Made by a program: the position numbers and the translations under genes. This document shows, one piece after another, positions 1 to 8,187 of a stretch of 64,000 nt of DNA. Position 1 is the first letter of the stretch; each line of letters begins with the position of its first letter. Source of the stretch: Granulicella sp. 5B5 (GTDB lineage Bacteria > Acidobacteriota > Terriglobia > Terriglobales > Acidobacteriaceae); the NCBI RefSeq assembly GCF_014083945.1, contig NZ_CP046444.1, positions 1 to 64,000 on the forward strand, given 5' to 3'. Below the pieces are notes generated by a model that saw nothing but the letters and a program-made list of their open reading frames with translations, searched no databases and was not told the DNA's origin.

Positions 1-1972
1 CTGTTGATCTCGCGCCGCGATTCGTTGTCGGGCGAGACTACGAGCGTTCTTTCCGGCGAGCGCACGTACTCGCGGGCTATCTCGTCGATCCGCTCCACGC
101 GGTCTTTGATCTCCACCACCCGACCCTGCTGGTTGAGATTGCCGATGGCCTCGCGCACTTCACCACGCGCAAGCTGCTCGACGGCCTCTTTCAGCGATGG
201 GTCTTTCTGCCGGATGATCTCATCCAAGTGCGCCGTGCGAAGCCCGCCTCCTGCAACTGCGCGTAGGGCCTGCCCGCTTCGACGGCCTCATGCTGCCGCG
301 TGTCGCCGACGAACAACACACGATCATTTTCCCTTAGCCGCTCGACGAACGTGTGCATCTGCTTGGTGCTCGCCATGCTCGACTCATCGACCACGTAGAG
401 TTTTTTCTGTCCGTCGTCGGGCTGCTCGCCGCGTGCAAGATGCCGTTGCAACGTCTCTGTCTCCATGCCCGCTTCGCCCAGCTTTTGCGCGGCCCGCGAT
501 GTCGGCGCAAGCCCTTCGACCTCATATCCCGCATGGACAGCGGCTTCACGAACGGCGGCTAAGGAAGTTGTTTTCCCGGCCCCGGCCACGCCTTCAAGAG
601 CCATCATCTGATCGCGGCTGGTCAGCACGGTATCGACCGCGTGCCGCTGGCTCACGCTCAGATGCGCGTGCTGCTGCATCGTCTGTTCGCGCACGTTGCC
701 ATCGGCCAACACATCACGATTGCCCTGGCCCATCTTCATCCGGTCGATGATCTCGCGTTCGTAACCCTGCATCTCGCCGGTCGTGAACGCACGGCCCGCA
801 AGCCCCTCTCGACGTGGAACCTCTATCAGCTCCGAAGACTGCACACGCTTATCGAACTCGGCTTTTATCTCTGGCAACCGCGCATCGCCCATCGTATGTT
901 TCAGGGCGTCACGCATCAGCGAACGCTCATCGGTCACGGCCTCGCGCTCCATGCCGCGCTCTCGCGCGTAGCTCATGCCGTCATGCGCTGCACGTTGCGA
1001 TGGCTCCGGCCTCAGCTCCACACCTGGCCGCTGCGCCGCCTCGGTAAGAACACGCTGCGGTTGCTGGCCGTACTCTGCGGCCATCTTTTGATGTTGCGCC
1101 CGCACCTCTTCGTGCGAGAGCGGCTGCTTGGCATCGCGCGTCTGATGCGCCGCGATCTGCGCGGCCCCGGCGCCGCTGCGCCCCGCGGCCTCCATGTGCT
1201 CTTCGATCTGCTGCCGCCGCGGACTCGATGCTTCAAGATACTCGCGCGTGTAGCCTTTGATCTCCGGTTGTCCATGCTCGCCGCGCTCGATCTCGTAGCC
1301 CATGCCCTGCAACCGCGCCGCAAGCTCCGACCGATACACCGCCGTCGCGTACTGCTGCGTTTTGTACAGCTCCTGCGGCTGCAACGCTCGCGTGTTGCCG
1401 TCCGCTGTTTCGGTCACATTGAACACGACTGCGTGCGTGTGGAGCTGCGGCGCGGCGTAGCCATCAACAGGGCGGCTGCTGTCATGCTCGAACTTGGCGA
1501 CGGCCCACGCGCCGGTCGTCTGCGCCGGAGCGTTGCCGCCCATGCGGGCCTGCACGTATTTCTCCATCTCATCGAGCGCAACGCGCACGCTCTCTCTGTG
1601 GGCTTCGCGCACTTGATCGTCGCCGCCAACCAACGCCGTCAGCGATACGGATTTCGGTGCGCTGAACGTCGCATCCCATCCGGCCCGGTGCTCCATAGAA
1701 CGCACCACGTCGCCGCGCTCGTTCTCATATTCACGCGCGGTCTGATGCCGCACTAGCTGCTCGCCGGTCGCTGGATGCTGGCCCTCACTGAGCCGCGCGA
1801 ACTGCTGCTCCTGCACTTCACCCGTCAAGCCCCACCGCTCCGCAAGCTGGCCCTGCCACTCGCCGCGCACGCGCTCGCCTTCGGTGTAGTAGTTCTCTTT
1901 AGCATTGGCGAACTCTTCCTTGTGATACGCCTGTGCCTGGCCGGAGCTGATGGGTTTCGATAGTGTGACCAT
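1..1972 (-). pseudogene. MobF relaxase-helicase, left copy, frameshifted and cut by window edge
   Basis: This is a second copy of the relaxase gene at 12072-14819; the window edge removes its 3' end. The N-terminal relaxase domain (tandem Tyr in ENYYTEGE near residue 28, metal site QLHTHAVVFN) and the Walker A motif GVAGAGKTT are intact. At 243-245 the copy has CCC where the right copy has CCCC (13089-13092). The missing base shifts the frame just after the motif VLFVGDTRQHEAVEAG and gives a stop at 191, so the product would be 593 residues instead of 915, lacking the C-terminal half of the helicase. A sequencing error in a homopolymer is as likely as a real mutation. The start codon lies 3 bp after the stop of the coupling-protein gene, as in the right copy. 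Confidence 0.85.
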
Positions 1973-1975
1973 GAC

Positions 1976-4018
1976 TCACTCGAAGAACGGATGCTGTTCG
2001 TTCACTGCTGCGGGCTGCTCTTGCTCCTGCTTCTTTTGGACGGGTCTGGGCGCGGATTGGGGCGGCTTCCGCTGCGGCGCTGGCTGCATCACCGGCTCAT
2101 CTTTCACCGGCCCTCTCGCCGGCGTCGCCGGCGCTGTGGCCGTTGTTGCCGCTGCCGGCGTCGTCATCTTCCGCGCGACGAACTTCTCCGCGTGGCTCGC
2201 CAGCTCCATGTACGGGAAGCGCATCCGCACCACGAGGTTGCCGTGCTTCAAGTACCCATGCAACGGGTCAAGCCCGCCCACCTCCGACGCCATGACCAGC
2301 GGCTCGCGCATGATGTCCCGCTGCTCGCTCTCCCGCCCGCGCGGGAAGCCCCGCGTGCGCGACTCGCGGAAGCGTTCGACCTCCACTTCGCCGATGGCTT
2401 TTGAGATCCACTCCGACGCATACGGCTCGCTGGTCTTGAGGAAGATCTTCGTCGCGGGCTGCGACAGCATCGCCTCCGCGACGTGGCCGTACAGAGACTC
2501 CACCTGCGCCTTGCCCTGGAAGCCCAGCACCATCGGATTGTTCGATTTTCTGTTCTCCGTGATGGCCGTCGTGAGCTGCGGCAACCGCTGCAAGCTCGCC
2601 AGCTCGTCCAGCACGAACCATGTCTTGCGCGGCGTGCCCAGCCCCTCGTTCATCAGCCGCAACACAAGCAAGTCGAGCCACAGGCTGATGAGCGGTCGCA
2701 TCCTCTCGCGCATCGTCGGCTTCGACGTTAAGAACACCCATCCCTTGCGCTCTTTCGCCCACTCCACCGTGCTCCATCGCCGCTGTGTCTCGCTCTCTTT
2801 GGGCAGCAGCTTGAACGCATCCGCGACCATGTTCAGCGAACCTAAAACACCGCTGCGCTGCGCCGCTGCGCCCCGGTCGATCATCGCCGCCATCTCGGTT
2901 CCTCGAACGTGTTGGTCGATCTCGTGCGGGTTGCACATCCAGTACGTGAGCTGCTCCGGCGTCGGCCTGAGATTGATTAAGTGAGCGAAGATTTTGCGCG
3001 GAGCTTCGACGAAGAACCTGTTCTCCCGGCCCTGCTCCGGGAACAGAGAAGCGGCTAAGGTAAGGGCCTCGGCCTCGTGCGGAACCTCATCGCCCGGACT
3101 CCAGAACGGACACCGCGCGTCCAACGGATTCAGCACCACGTCGCCACGTCGCTCCGAGTAAAACTGCGGCAGATATTCCATCGCCGGGTCGTACACGATA
3201 GCGGCCTCGCCACGGTCGCTGATCTGTGCGAGCATCTGCCGGATGGCCGCCGATTTTCCGGTGCCGCTGTCGCCCACGATGAGGAAGTGCATCGCCTCGC
3301 GGTCGCGCGGGATACGCGCCCAGCAGCTCAGAGCTTTATGGAAGGTTCGGTCGTACCAGCTCTGCTCTTCGTTGATGAACGCAACCCCGTCCGGCAGATG
3401 CACGCGCAGCCCTTTCGAGCGCCCCAGCTTGGTGTTGAACTCCGCCGTCGTCGCCAGCTCCGGGCCGCGCAACCTGCGCCCATGTTTCCAGATCATCCGC
3501 CGCGCCCGGTCCTTCGGCACGGCCACGAACAAGGCCAGCAGGAAGAACGCCAGCGAGTAGCCGAACGGCCTCGCCACGTAGCCCCAGATGTCATCGTGGC
3601 GGAACACCCAGCGGCCCATCAGAGCGTGCAGCGCACGCTCGTTGTACATGCCCGTCGTCGATTGCAACCGCACCAGCCCGTCCTTGATGCCGTCGTCCGT
3701 CAGCCGGTACGCCAGCTTGCCGTCCGGCCCGGTCGTCGGCTCGATCTCGTCGCCGAGGATGAGCTGTGCCTGGCCCTTCGCGTCCACGCCCTCCAGCAGC
3801 GTGTACTTGCCCGTCATCGTCGCCGATGCTTTGCCCCGCACACCGCTCCTGAGATAGTCCAGCAGGTACAGCCGCTCGGCGGCTGTCCACCCATGCCAGT
3901 AGTCCAGGCAGAACACCCCGAAGAAGAACACGCCGCTAAGGAAAAACGCCGCCCACGTCCACACATGCCACCGGCTCGGCCACGGCTTCTTGTACTCTTT
4001 CCGTCCCCACTCCGCCAT
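1976..4018 (-). CDS. Type IV coupling protein, TrwB/TraD-like (left copy)
   Basis: 680 residues, identical in translation to the copy at 14823-16865. Coupling proteins are membrane-anchored ATPases that hand the relaxase-DNA complex to a type IV secretion channel. Visible features: two N-terminal membrane segments (about residues 22-42 and 150-168), Walker A GDSGTGKS near residue 248, Walker B FVLDELAS near residue 440, and a Pro/Ala/Gln-rich C-terminal tail from about residue 620. It lies between the RHH gene and the relaxase with only a few bases between genes, so the three are probably one transcript. No secretion-channel genes are in the window, so transfer would need a helper system. Confidence 0.9.
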   Translation of the reverse strand: MAEWGRKEYKKPWPSRWHVWTWAAFFLSGVFFFGVFCLDYWHGWTAAERLYLLDYLRSGVRGKASATMTGKYTLLEGVDAKGQAQLILGDEIEPTTGPDGKLAYRLTDDGIKDGLVRLQSTTGMYNERALHALMGRWVFRHDDIWGYVARPFGYSLAFFLLALFVAVPKDRARRMIWKHGRRLRGPELATTAEFNTKLGRSKGLRVHLPDGVAFINEEQSWYDRTFHKALSCWARIPRDREAMHFLIVGDSGTGKSAAIRQMLAQISDRGEAAIVYDPAMEYLPQFYSERRGDVVLNPLDARCPFWSPGDEVPHEAEALTLAASLFPEQGRENRFFVEAPRKIFAHLINLRPTPEQLTYWMCNPHEIDQHVRGTEMAAMIDRGAAAQRSGVLGSLNMVADAFKLLPKESETQRRWSTVEWAKERKGWVFLTSKPTMRERMRPLISLWLDLLVLRLMNEGLGTPRKTWFVLDELASLQRLPQLTTAITENRKSNNPMVLGFQGKAQVESLYGHVAEAMLSQPATKIFLKTSEPYASEWISKAIGEVEVERFRESRTRGFPRGRESEQRDIMREPLVMASEVGGLDPLHGYLKHGNLVVRMRFPYMELASHAEKFVARKMTTPAAATTATAPATPARGPVKDEPVMQPAPQRKPPQSAPRPVQKKQEQEQPAAVNEQHPFFE

Positions 4019-4020
4019 CG

Positions 4021-4461
4021 CTAGACCTCCTCCGCCTGGGCTTCGCTCACCGGCTCCGCCGCCGCTCGATCCGCCGCACGCACGGCCTCCAGCCGCTCCC
4101 GCGCCCGCTGCATCTTCACCCCGTCGGCCCGCTCGATCAACCCGCGCATCTCGGCCTCGGTCATCGGCTCCTTGCCCGCCCGGAAGCTCAGATTCAGGAA
4201 CAGCGACCGCAACGCCAGCACCTCGGCCAGCACCACCTCACCCGTCTCCAGCTCCACCGGCCCCGCCAGCAACGCCTCCCGCACCCACTCCGAGAGCGTC
4301 AGCCCCGCCGCCCGCGCACGCTCCTCCAGCAACGCGAACTCCGCCTCGCTGACTTTGGTGCCCACCGATTTTGTGCGTAAGGGCGGTTTCAGAGAGCACC
4401 GCCTGAGCTGGATTCTGGATCGGGGCCGCACGATGCCTGTGCCGTGCGTCGGACAGGGCAA
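4021..4461 (-). CDS. Relaxosome accessory protein, MobC/TrwA-like RHH (left copy)
   Basis: Up to 146 residues, identical to 16868-17308. The segment TKVSEAEFALLEERARAAG followed by LTLSEWVREALL is typical of ribbon-helix-helix DNA-binding proteins of mobilization systems (MobC, TrwA). Such proteins bind oriT and assist nicking, and often repress their own operon. The order RHH - coupling protein - relaxase equals trwA-trwB-trwC of R388. The start is uncertain: the longest frame begins with TTG, in-frame GTG codons follow, and none has a convincing ribosome site; the conserved part starts near residue 32. Confidence 0.75.
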   Translation of the reverse strand: MPCPTHGTGIVRPRSRIQLRRCSLKPPLRTKSVGTKVSEAEFALLEERARAAGLTLSEWVREALLAGPVELETGEVVLAEVLALRSLFLNLSFRAGKEPMTEAEMRGLIERADGVKMQRARERLEAVRAADRAAAEPVSEAQAEEV

Positions 4462-4755
4462 GGGGGCCGGAGGCGGGCTAAGGGGTTGAGACTCATGTGG
4501 TTCCCCATCAGCAACGTGCGCTCGCCTCCAGAGTAACGCTTTTACTGGCGTTTTTCTATTAGCCGCCTGTTTTCAGCAAGTTCCCGAAGAGGAACTTGCG
4601 GTTACTCCGCAGCTCCCATTCTGGGGTGACGTGTCGGCCCTCAACCCGATGCCGTAGGCATCGCGCCTTTTGTTCGGGCGGCACGGAGGCCAGAGAGAGG
4701 GCCACGGAGGACGCTCTGACGCAGCAGGCCGCCCAGAGGCAGCCTGCACGCATTG
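4462..4755. other. Candidate origin of transfer (left copy)
   Basis: A 294-bp non-coding stretch upstream of the RHH gene, the place where oriT lies in trwABC-type systems. It holds a hairpin AACGC/GCGTT (4535-4539 and 4548-4552) followed by TTTTTCTATTAGCC. This resembles the R388 nic region as I remember it (hairpin, then TTGTCT^ATAGCC), which would put nic between 4557 and 4558. Further inverted repeats are GCAAGTTCC/GGAACTTGC (4576-4584, 4591-4599) and CGATGCC/GGCATCG (4647-4653, 4657-4663). Position and motif support oriT; function is inferred. Confidence 0.5.
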
Positions 4756-5265
4756 CTACTTCGCAGTTGGTTTGGGCTGCGGGTCGGTATACGCCTCACA
4801 ACTGACTGAGGAATCCACCGCAAGCATGTTTTTCATCGAAAGCGTGACCTTCGGCTGCTTCTCGATCTGTTTGATGGCAGACACGAGATGCTCCCGAGTC
4901 CATGTGCCGCCAAGCGGAGGAGTCGCAAAAGACACCCCTTCATCTGCATCCTTGGACAGTGCGAAGCGAGCGTTGTTTTGGATGTTGAAGTCCTGACGTC
5001 CATCATGGTCAGTCAGGAAGAGCGTGAACACGAAGCCATCCGCTCGTGAGGGATTTGGATAATCGACAACGTAGAGCATTTTCTTCCCGGGATAAGACTT
5101 CTCATCCAGAAGGGAGCCGAACGTCCTCTTCGCCGCTTTGGACGGCGGAAGAAAATCCTTCGCGGCTAAGCAATGGGCAGCCCGATGCAAGAGCTCCTGA
5201 CCTTGATCCTGGGCATGGGCAGCACAACTCAAGCAGATTACCATTCCTATCAAAACGCATTTCAT
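4756..5265 (-). CDS. Secreted small protein, probable immunity partner of Rhs tip 1 (left copy)
   Basis: 169 residues from the preferred start, identical to 17603-18112. The start MKCVLIGMVICLSCAAHAQ is a clear Sec signal peptide; an ATG five codons upstream (5280) is possible, but AGGA at proper distance favours this one. No family was recognised. It follows an Rhs toxin tip directly, the usual place of an immunity gene. Export to the periplasm would fit a tip that attacks the cell wall. In this copy the tip in front of it has lost its Rhs core. Confidence 0.6.
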   Translation of the reverse strand: MKCVLIGMVICLSCAAHAQDQGQELLHRAAHCLAAKDFLPPSKAAKRTFGSLLDEKSYPGKKMLYVVDYPNPSRADGFVFTLFLTDHDGRQDFNIQNNARFALSKDADEGVSFATPPLGGTWTREHLVSAIKQIEKQPKVTLSMKNMLAVDSSVSCEAYTDPQPKPTAK

Positions 5266-5291
5266 GGCAGATGTCCTCATGCTCCCTATCC

Positions 5292-5733
5292 TCAGTGCCC
5301 CGGATCGTTGTAGATGTAAATGTACGTTGGCAGCCGACTCGTGCTGTCCCTGAATGGTCCAAAATGCTGAAATACGGTTTGGCGACCGTTGCCGATCGGA
5401 CGACTATGGAGTCTGTCTGGCGGAATGTGACTTGTTCCGTAGAAGGTTCGGCCCTGAACCGGGTCTGCTCCTCCGTTAGCCCGATTCGTATAAGCATCTT
5501 TCATCGCCGTTGCAAGCGACGGTGAGGCCGTTCCTGTGTCTGGAGCCACCCCGTTTGGCCTCTTTTTGTTTGCGTTATCGATGAGGGCATTGGCGAGAGC
5601 GGTCGAACCATTTGCGAGTTCTTTAGAATCGCCACCTTTTGGAGTGCTCAAACTCCCGATCTCGTTGGTCAGGACCTTCGAGAGATCACCTACCGTTGTA
5701 TTCCCGACAGCCGGATTGCTCTGTTGTTGGGCC
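5292..5733 (-). pseudogene. Orphan Rhs C-terminal tip 1 (without Rhs core)
   Basis: The 147-codon frame is identical to the last part of the Rhs protein at 18139-23178 (from AQQQSNPAVGNT to YIYIYNDPGH). Identity stops exactly at 5733; on the other side lies the end of another small gene (stop at 5742). No Rhs core, signal or good ribosome site precedes it (only a TTG at 5735), so it should be silent. The architecture resembles the SleB/Hydrolase_2 cell-wall hydrolase domain: VLTNEIGSLS like the LVYxEARGE motif, then an Ala-rich helix with Asn, then a segment ending in RTFYG. The catalytic assignment is inference. Confidence 0.75.
5721..5733. repeat. 13-bp site at unit joint (copy 1)
   Basis: CTGTTGTTGGGCC, encoding Ala-Gln-Gln-Gln on the minus strand at the start of orphan tip 1. 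The flanking bases make an imperfect palindrome TGTTGG-G-CCAACA (5725-5737). It could be a recombinase core site or a microhomology used for tip exchange. Confidence 0.6.
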
Positions 5734-5741
5734 AACAGTTC

Positions 5742-6308
5742 TTATTTCGGAGCATTATCGGGCTCATGCTCGTGCTCCCAATAAGAGAATCCGGTGCGGG
5801 CTTTCTGACGTTTGGAAGCGGCCTCAATAATCGCTGGAGTTGCAGCAGTATCTATATTGAAGAAGCTCTTCGTCCACGTCCGCTCATCACGACATACCTC
5901 ATCTTCGTCCATGTAAACAGTTAGGCGACTGGGCTGTGTAATTGGAAACTTATTCTGCGGATCACCGTCAAGCTGGACACCATTCTTAGAGCCAAGGAAA
6001 AATAATCGATAGACCTGGCCATATGGCATGAGTTTGTAAATGACCACTCCATGACCATCTGCAGCATCGTATGCCGGATTGATGTAGACGTGGAGACGGC
6101 TTATCCAGTGTTCCGGCGTACCGATATTTTCACCTATTTGGTAGAAGCTTCTGAAGTAATCGTAGTCGTATATCTCGTCTTGGATTGCACGTTCAACCGA
6201 CTGGATTTCAGCCGACGTTAGGGGGCGCGACTTCGCTTTAGTTTGAGCTGACGCCCCAGACAAGGGCATCGCTAAAACACAAATTACCAGAAAACAAATC
6301 CGTTTCAT
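5742..6308 (-). CDS. Secreted small protein, probable immunity partner of Rhs tip 2
   Basis: 188 residues starting MKRICFLVICVLAMPLSGASAQ, a Sec signal peptide. GGAG stands a few bases upstream of this ATG; a GTG three codons earlier (6317) is also open. No family was recognised. The mature part is rich in Tyr, Asp and Glu, with segments such as EIYDYDYFRSFYQIGEN and LTVYMDEDEVC. The gene starts within a few bases of the stop of orphan tip 2, as immunity genes do. It ends 8 bp before the sharp joint of the 12.8-kb unit. Periplasmic export again suggests protection of the cell wall. It is unrelated in sequence to the tip 1 partner as far as I can see. Confidence 0.6.
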   Translation of the reverse strand: MKRICFLVICVLAMPLSGASAQTKAKSRPLTSAEIQSVERAIQDEIYDYDYFRSFYQIGENIGTPEHWISRLHVYINPAYDAADGHGVVIYKLMPYGQVYRLFFLGSKNGVQLDGDPQNKFPITQPSRLTVYMDEDEVCRDERTWTKSFFNIDTAATPAIIEAASKRQKARTGFSYWEHEHEPDNAPK

Positions 6309-6319
6309 GAACTCCACTC

Positions 6320-6778
6320 CTATGGTGCCACCACAATCACGACAGAATGTTTCCCCTCAATAAAGGGCCCATAATGCTGGGAAATTGGCGTTCCTCGGCT
6401 TGTAGATGATCTCCCGAGCGACGTAGTGACGTTGTCCCCAACCCTTGTACGGTACTGCATGGCTCCATTGCTTATGTTTGATCCTCCAAGAGCAGCGTCA
6501 GCCGCTGTTCGGGATCTTCCATATGCGTCAATAGCATTTGGATCGGTCTTGACCGCAGCGGCCCCTTTCGCAGTCAATGAATCGGGAGCAACTCGATCAG
6601 GGTGCCCGGCGTTCATCACGCGATTTGCAATTTCCGCTACAGCCTGCTGACCGTTAGCCAAATCTTGAGCGCTTCCAGGCGCACCTGGCTTGGCATTCGG
6701 ATCAGCCCGCAAGCTTCCGGTCTCGTTGTAAACAACATTCGTAAGAGGCTGATCTGCCGGTTGCTGTTGTTGGGCCAT
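6320..6778 (-). pseudogene. Orphan Rhs C-terminal tip 2
   Basis: From MAQQQQPADQPL to the stop, 152 codons, related to Rhs tip 1: NVVYNETGSLR against VLTNEIGSLS, QAVAEIANRVMN against STALANALIDNA, SQHYGPF against FQHFGPF. The arrangement follows SleB-type hydrolases (Glu in the first motif, helix with Asn-Arg, then an Ala-rich helix and GAMQYRTRVG). It begins at a copy of the 13-mer found at the other two tips. There is no Rhs core; the frame continues upstream to 6973 into sequence unlike Rhs. An ATG at 6778 could start it, but without a signal peptide it would stay in the cytoplasm. It looks like a displaced, stored tip. Confidence 0.65.
6764..6776. repeat. 13-bp site at Rhs tip 2 (copy 2)
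   Basis: CTGTTGTTGGGCC, identical to 5721-5733 and 18568-18580, again encoding Ala-Gln-Gln-Gln at the first residues of a tip. Sequence on the right side differs in all three cases. Confidence 0.6.
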
Positions 6779-7092
6779 CAACGACATCTGCCATGAGTAC
6801 CGGACTACGGTCGTTGTATCCCTAACGTGGTTCAGATAGTTAGCTGCTTTGAGGCCCTGATGCACAGTGGATTCGGCATGTCCGAAGCCCAGACGCGGTT
6901 TTTCTCTTAGCAGCATCATCTCCGCTAGAAGCCCGTCCCGGATTTGGATGTCGGAACCGAGTTGCATTTGCATTCGATTGTACGGTTCGGGAGCGGGTTC
7001 GGCGTAGAGATTTCGTATGAGTTCCCGCGTCGATTCCGGGCGAGATTGGCTCTCTCTTTAGCAGCTAAGAACAGCAGCTAAAAGAAGAAGAT
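6779..7092. other. Stretch between recombinase and orphan tip 2
   Basis: About 314 bp. The minus-strand frame of tip 2 stays open to 6973, adding about 65 codons that show no similarity to the Rhs core and no signal peptide. The rest, next to the recombinase stop at 7093, holds nothing I recognise. If tip 2 was captured when the unit inserted, this stretch would contain the old element end. Confidence 0.4.
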
Positions 7093-8187
7093 TTAAGCGT
7101 TTTCGTCATCGTCTTCGGAGTCGAGAGCGGCGAACAGTTCCTCCGCAGTGGGGGCCGGATCGCCGGGCCACATATGGCTCTGAACGAGCATGGCTTCGCC
7201 GTCTTCATGATCGTTTGCTCTGAGCATCGCGGCGGGATGGGATGCGGAGTGGATTTGCTTGAGCATTCGGATCGAGACGCGGGTATAGATTTGCGTGGTG
7301 TCGAGCCGCGCATGGCCGAGCATCTCCTGGATGAAGCGAACGTCCGCTCCGCCCTCCAGCATCAGCGTCGCCATCGTGTGGCGGAAGAGATGGCAAGCGC
7401 CGCTCTTTCCGGTCTTCGCTTTGACTACATACGCCCGCACCGTCATGGTCAGCATGTCGCGGTTGATCTCTTCGCCAGTGTGCGCGAGGAAGAGCGTCCC
7501 ATTGTCCGGCTCGGTGGAGAGCTGCGGGCGGGCCTCACGCACATACTTTTCGAGCCATGCGACGGCCCGGTCGCCGACCGGAACGAAGCGGTCTTTTTTG
7601 CCCTTGCCCAGACGGATGAGGATCGTCCCGCGTTCGGTGTCGAGGTCGTAGAGCTTTAGCGATATCACCTCCATGCGGCGCATCCCGGTTGAGTACAGCA
7701 CCTCTAAGATCGCCCGGTCGCGCAGGCCGATGGGATCGTGGATGTCGGGCTGCTGCAAGACCTGCTCGGCCTCCTGAGCGGTCAGCACATGGCGGGGTAG
7801 ACGATGCGGAAGGCGGGGCAGCTCCAGCTCCGACGCCGGATTATGAAGGATGTGATTCTGTCGCGTTAGCCACTTGAACCACGACCGCAGAGCAACCAGC
7901 TTCGCGTGCTGCGAACGGAAGCTCAGGGGCTCGCCGTCGCGTTTGCGCTGATGGAAGAGATGGCGCTGATACCGCTCCAGCACAGGCCGCGTCACTTCGA
8001 CCGGCTCGGTCAGCCCACGCTCGGCGCACCACTCCAGGAAGTAACGGACATGGAGATGCTGGTTGCGGATGGTGTTCTCCGAGTAGTCCCGCACACGCAG
8101 CGCGGCTACGTGCTCGTTGAGCAAGGCCGCAAGCTGCGTCGGCGGCATGGGCCTGTCCATGATTGCGATTCGTTTCACACGCGCCAT
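7093..8187 (-). CDS. Tyrosine recombinase, XerC/D-like
   Basis: 364 residues. Phage-type recombinases cut and join DNA through a tyrosine. An N-terminal SAM-like core-binding domain (about residues 15-105) is followed by the catalytic domain with Arg in STGMRRMEV, HLFRHTMATLML, GHARLDTTQIYTRV and Tyr in QIYTRV. The start ATG overlaps the primase stop (TGATG), with GGGGG just upstream; a GTG one codon earlier is also open. The coupling to the primase and the position at one end of the 12.8-kb unit suggest it is the unit's own integrase or resolvase. The C-terminal tail is acidic (AALDSEDDDENA). Confidence 0.9.
   Translation of the reverse strand: MARVKRIAIMDRPMPPTQLAALLNEHVAALRVRDYSENTIRNQHLHVRYFLEWCAERGLTEPVEVTRPVLERYQRHLFHQRKRDGEPLSFRSQHAKLVALRSWFKWLTRQNHILHNPASELELPRLPHRLPRHVLTAQEAEQVLQQPDIHDPIGLRDRAILEVLYSTGMRRMEVISLKLYDLDTERGTILIRLGKGKKDRFVPVGDRAVAWLEKYVREARPQLSTEPDNGTLFLAHTGEEINRDMLTMTVRAYVVKAKTGKSGACHLFRHTMATLMLEGGADVRFIQEMLGHARLDTTQIYTRVSIRMLKQIHSASHPAAMLRANDHEDGEAMLVQSHMWPGDPAPTAEELFAALDSEDDDENA

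Larger units (their letters stand above)
1..5733. repeat. Long direct repeat, left copy (partner 12847-18580)
   Basis: The sequence matches 12847-18580 at an offset of 12,846 before and 12,847 after the missing C at 243-245. All protein frames beyond that point are identical between copies, so I see no other difference. It spans the relaxase 5' part, coupling protein, RHH gene, candidate oriT, immunity-like gene and Rhs tip 1. The left end is the window edge, so the true repeat may be longer. The right end is sharp, at the 13-mer CTGTTGTTGGGCC. Confidence 0.97.

Noticed and set aside
641-1756. Long plus-strand frame (371 codons) opposite the relaxase gene
   Set aside because: It is antisense to a clear gene in high-GC DNA, is repeated identically at 13488-14603, and shows no domain.
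4531-4557. Plus-strand hairpin plus T run as a terminator
   Set aside because: No plus-strand gene ends here; the stem has only 5 bp and the place fits an oriT better.
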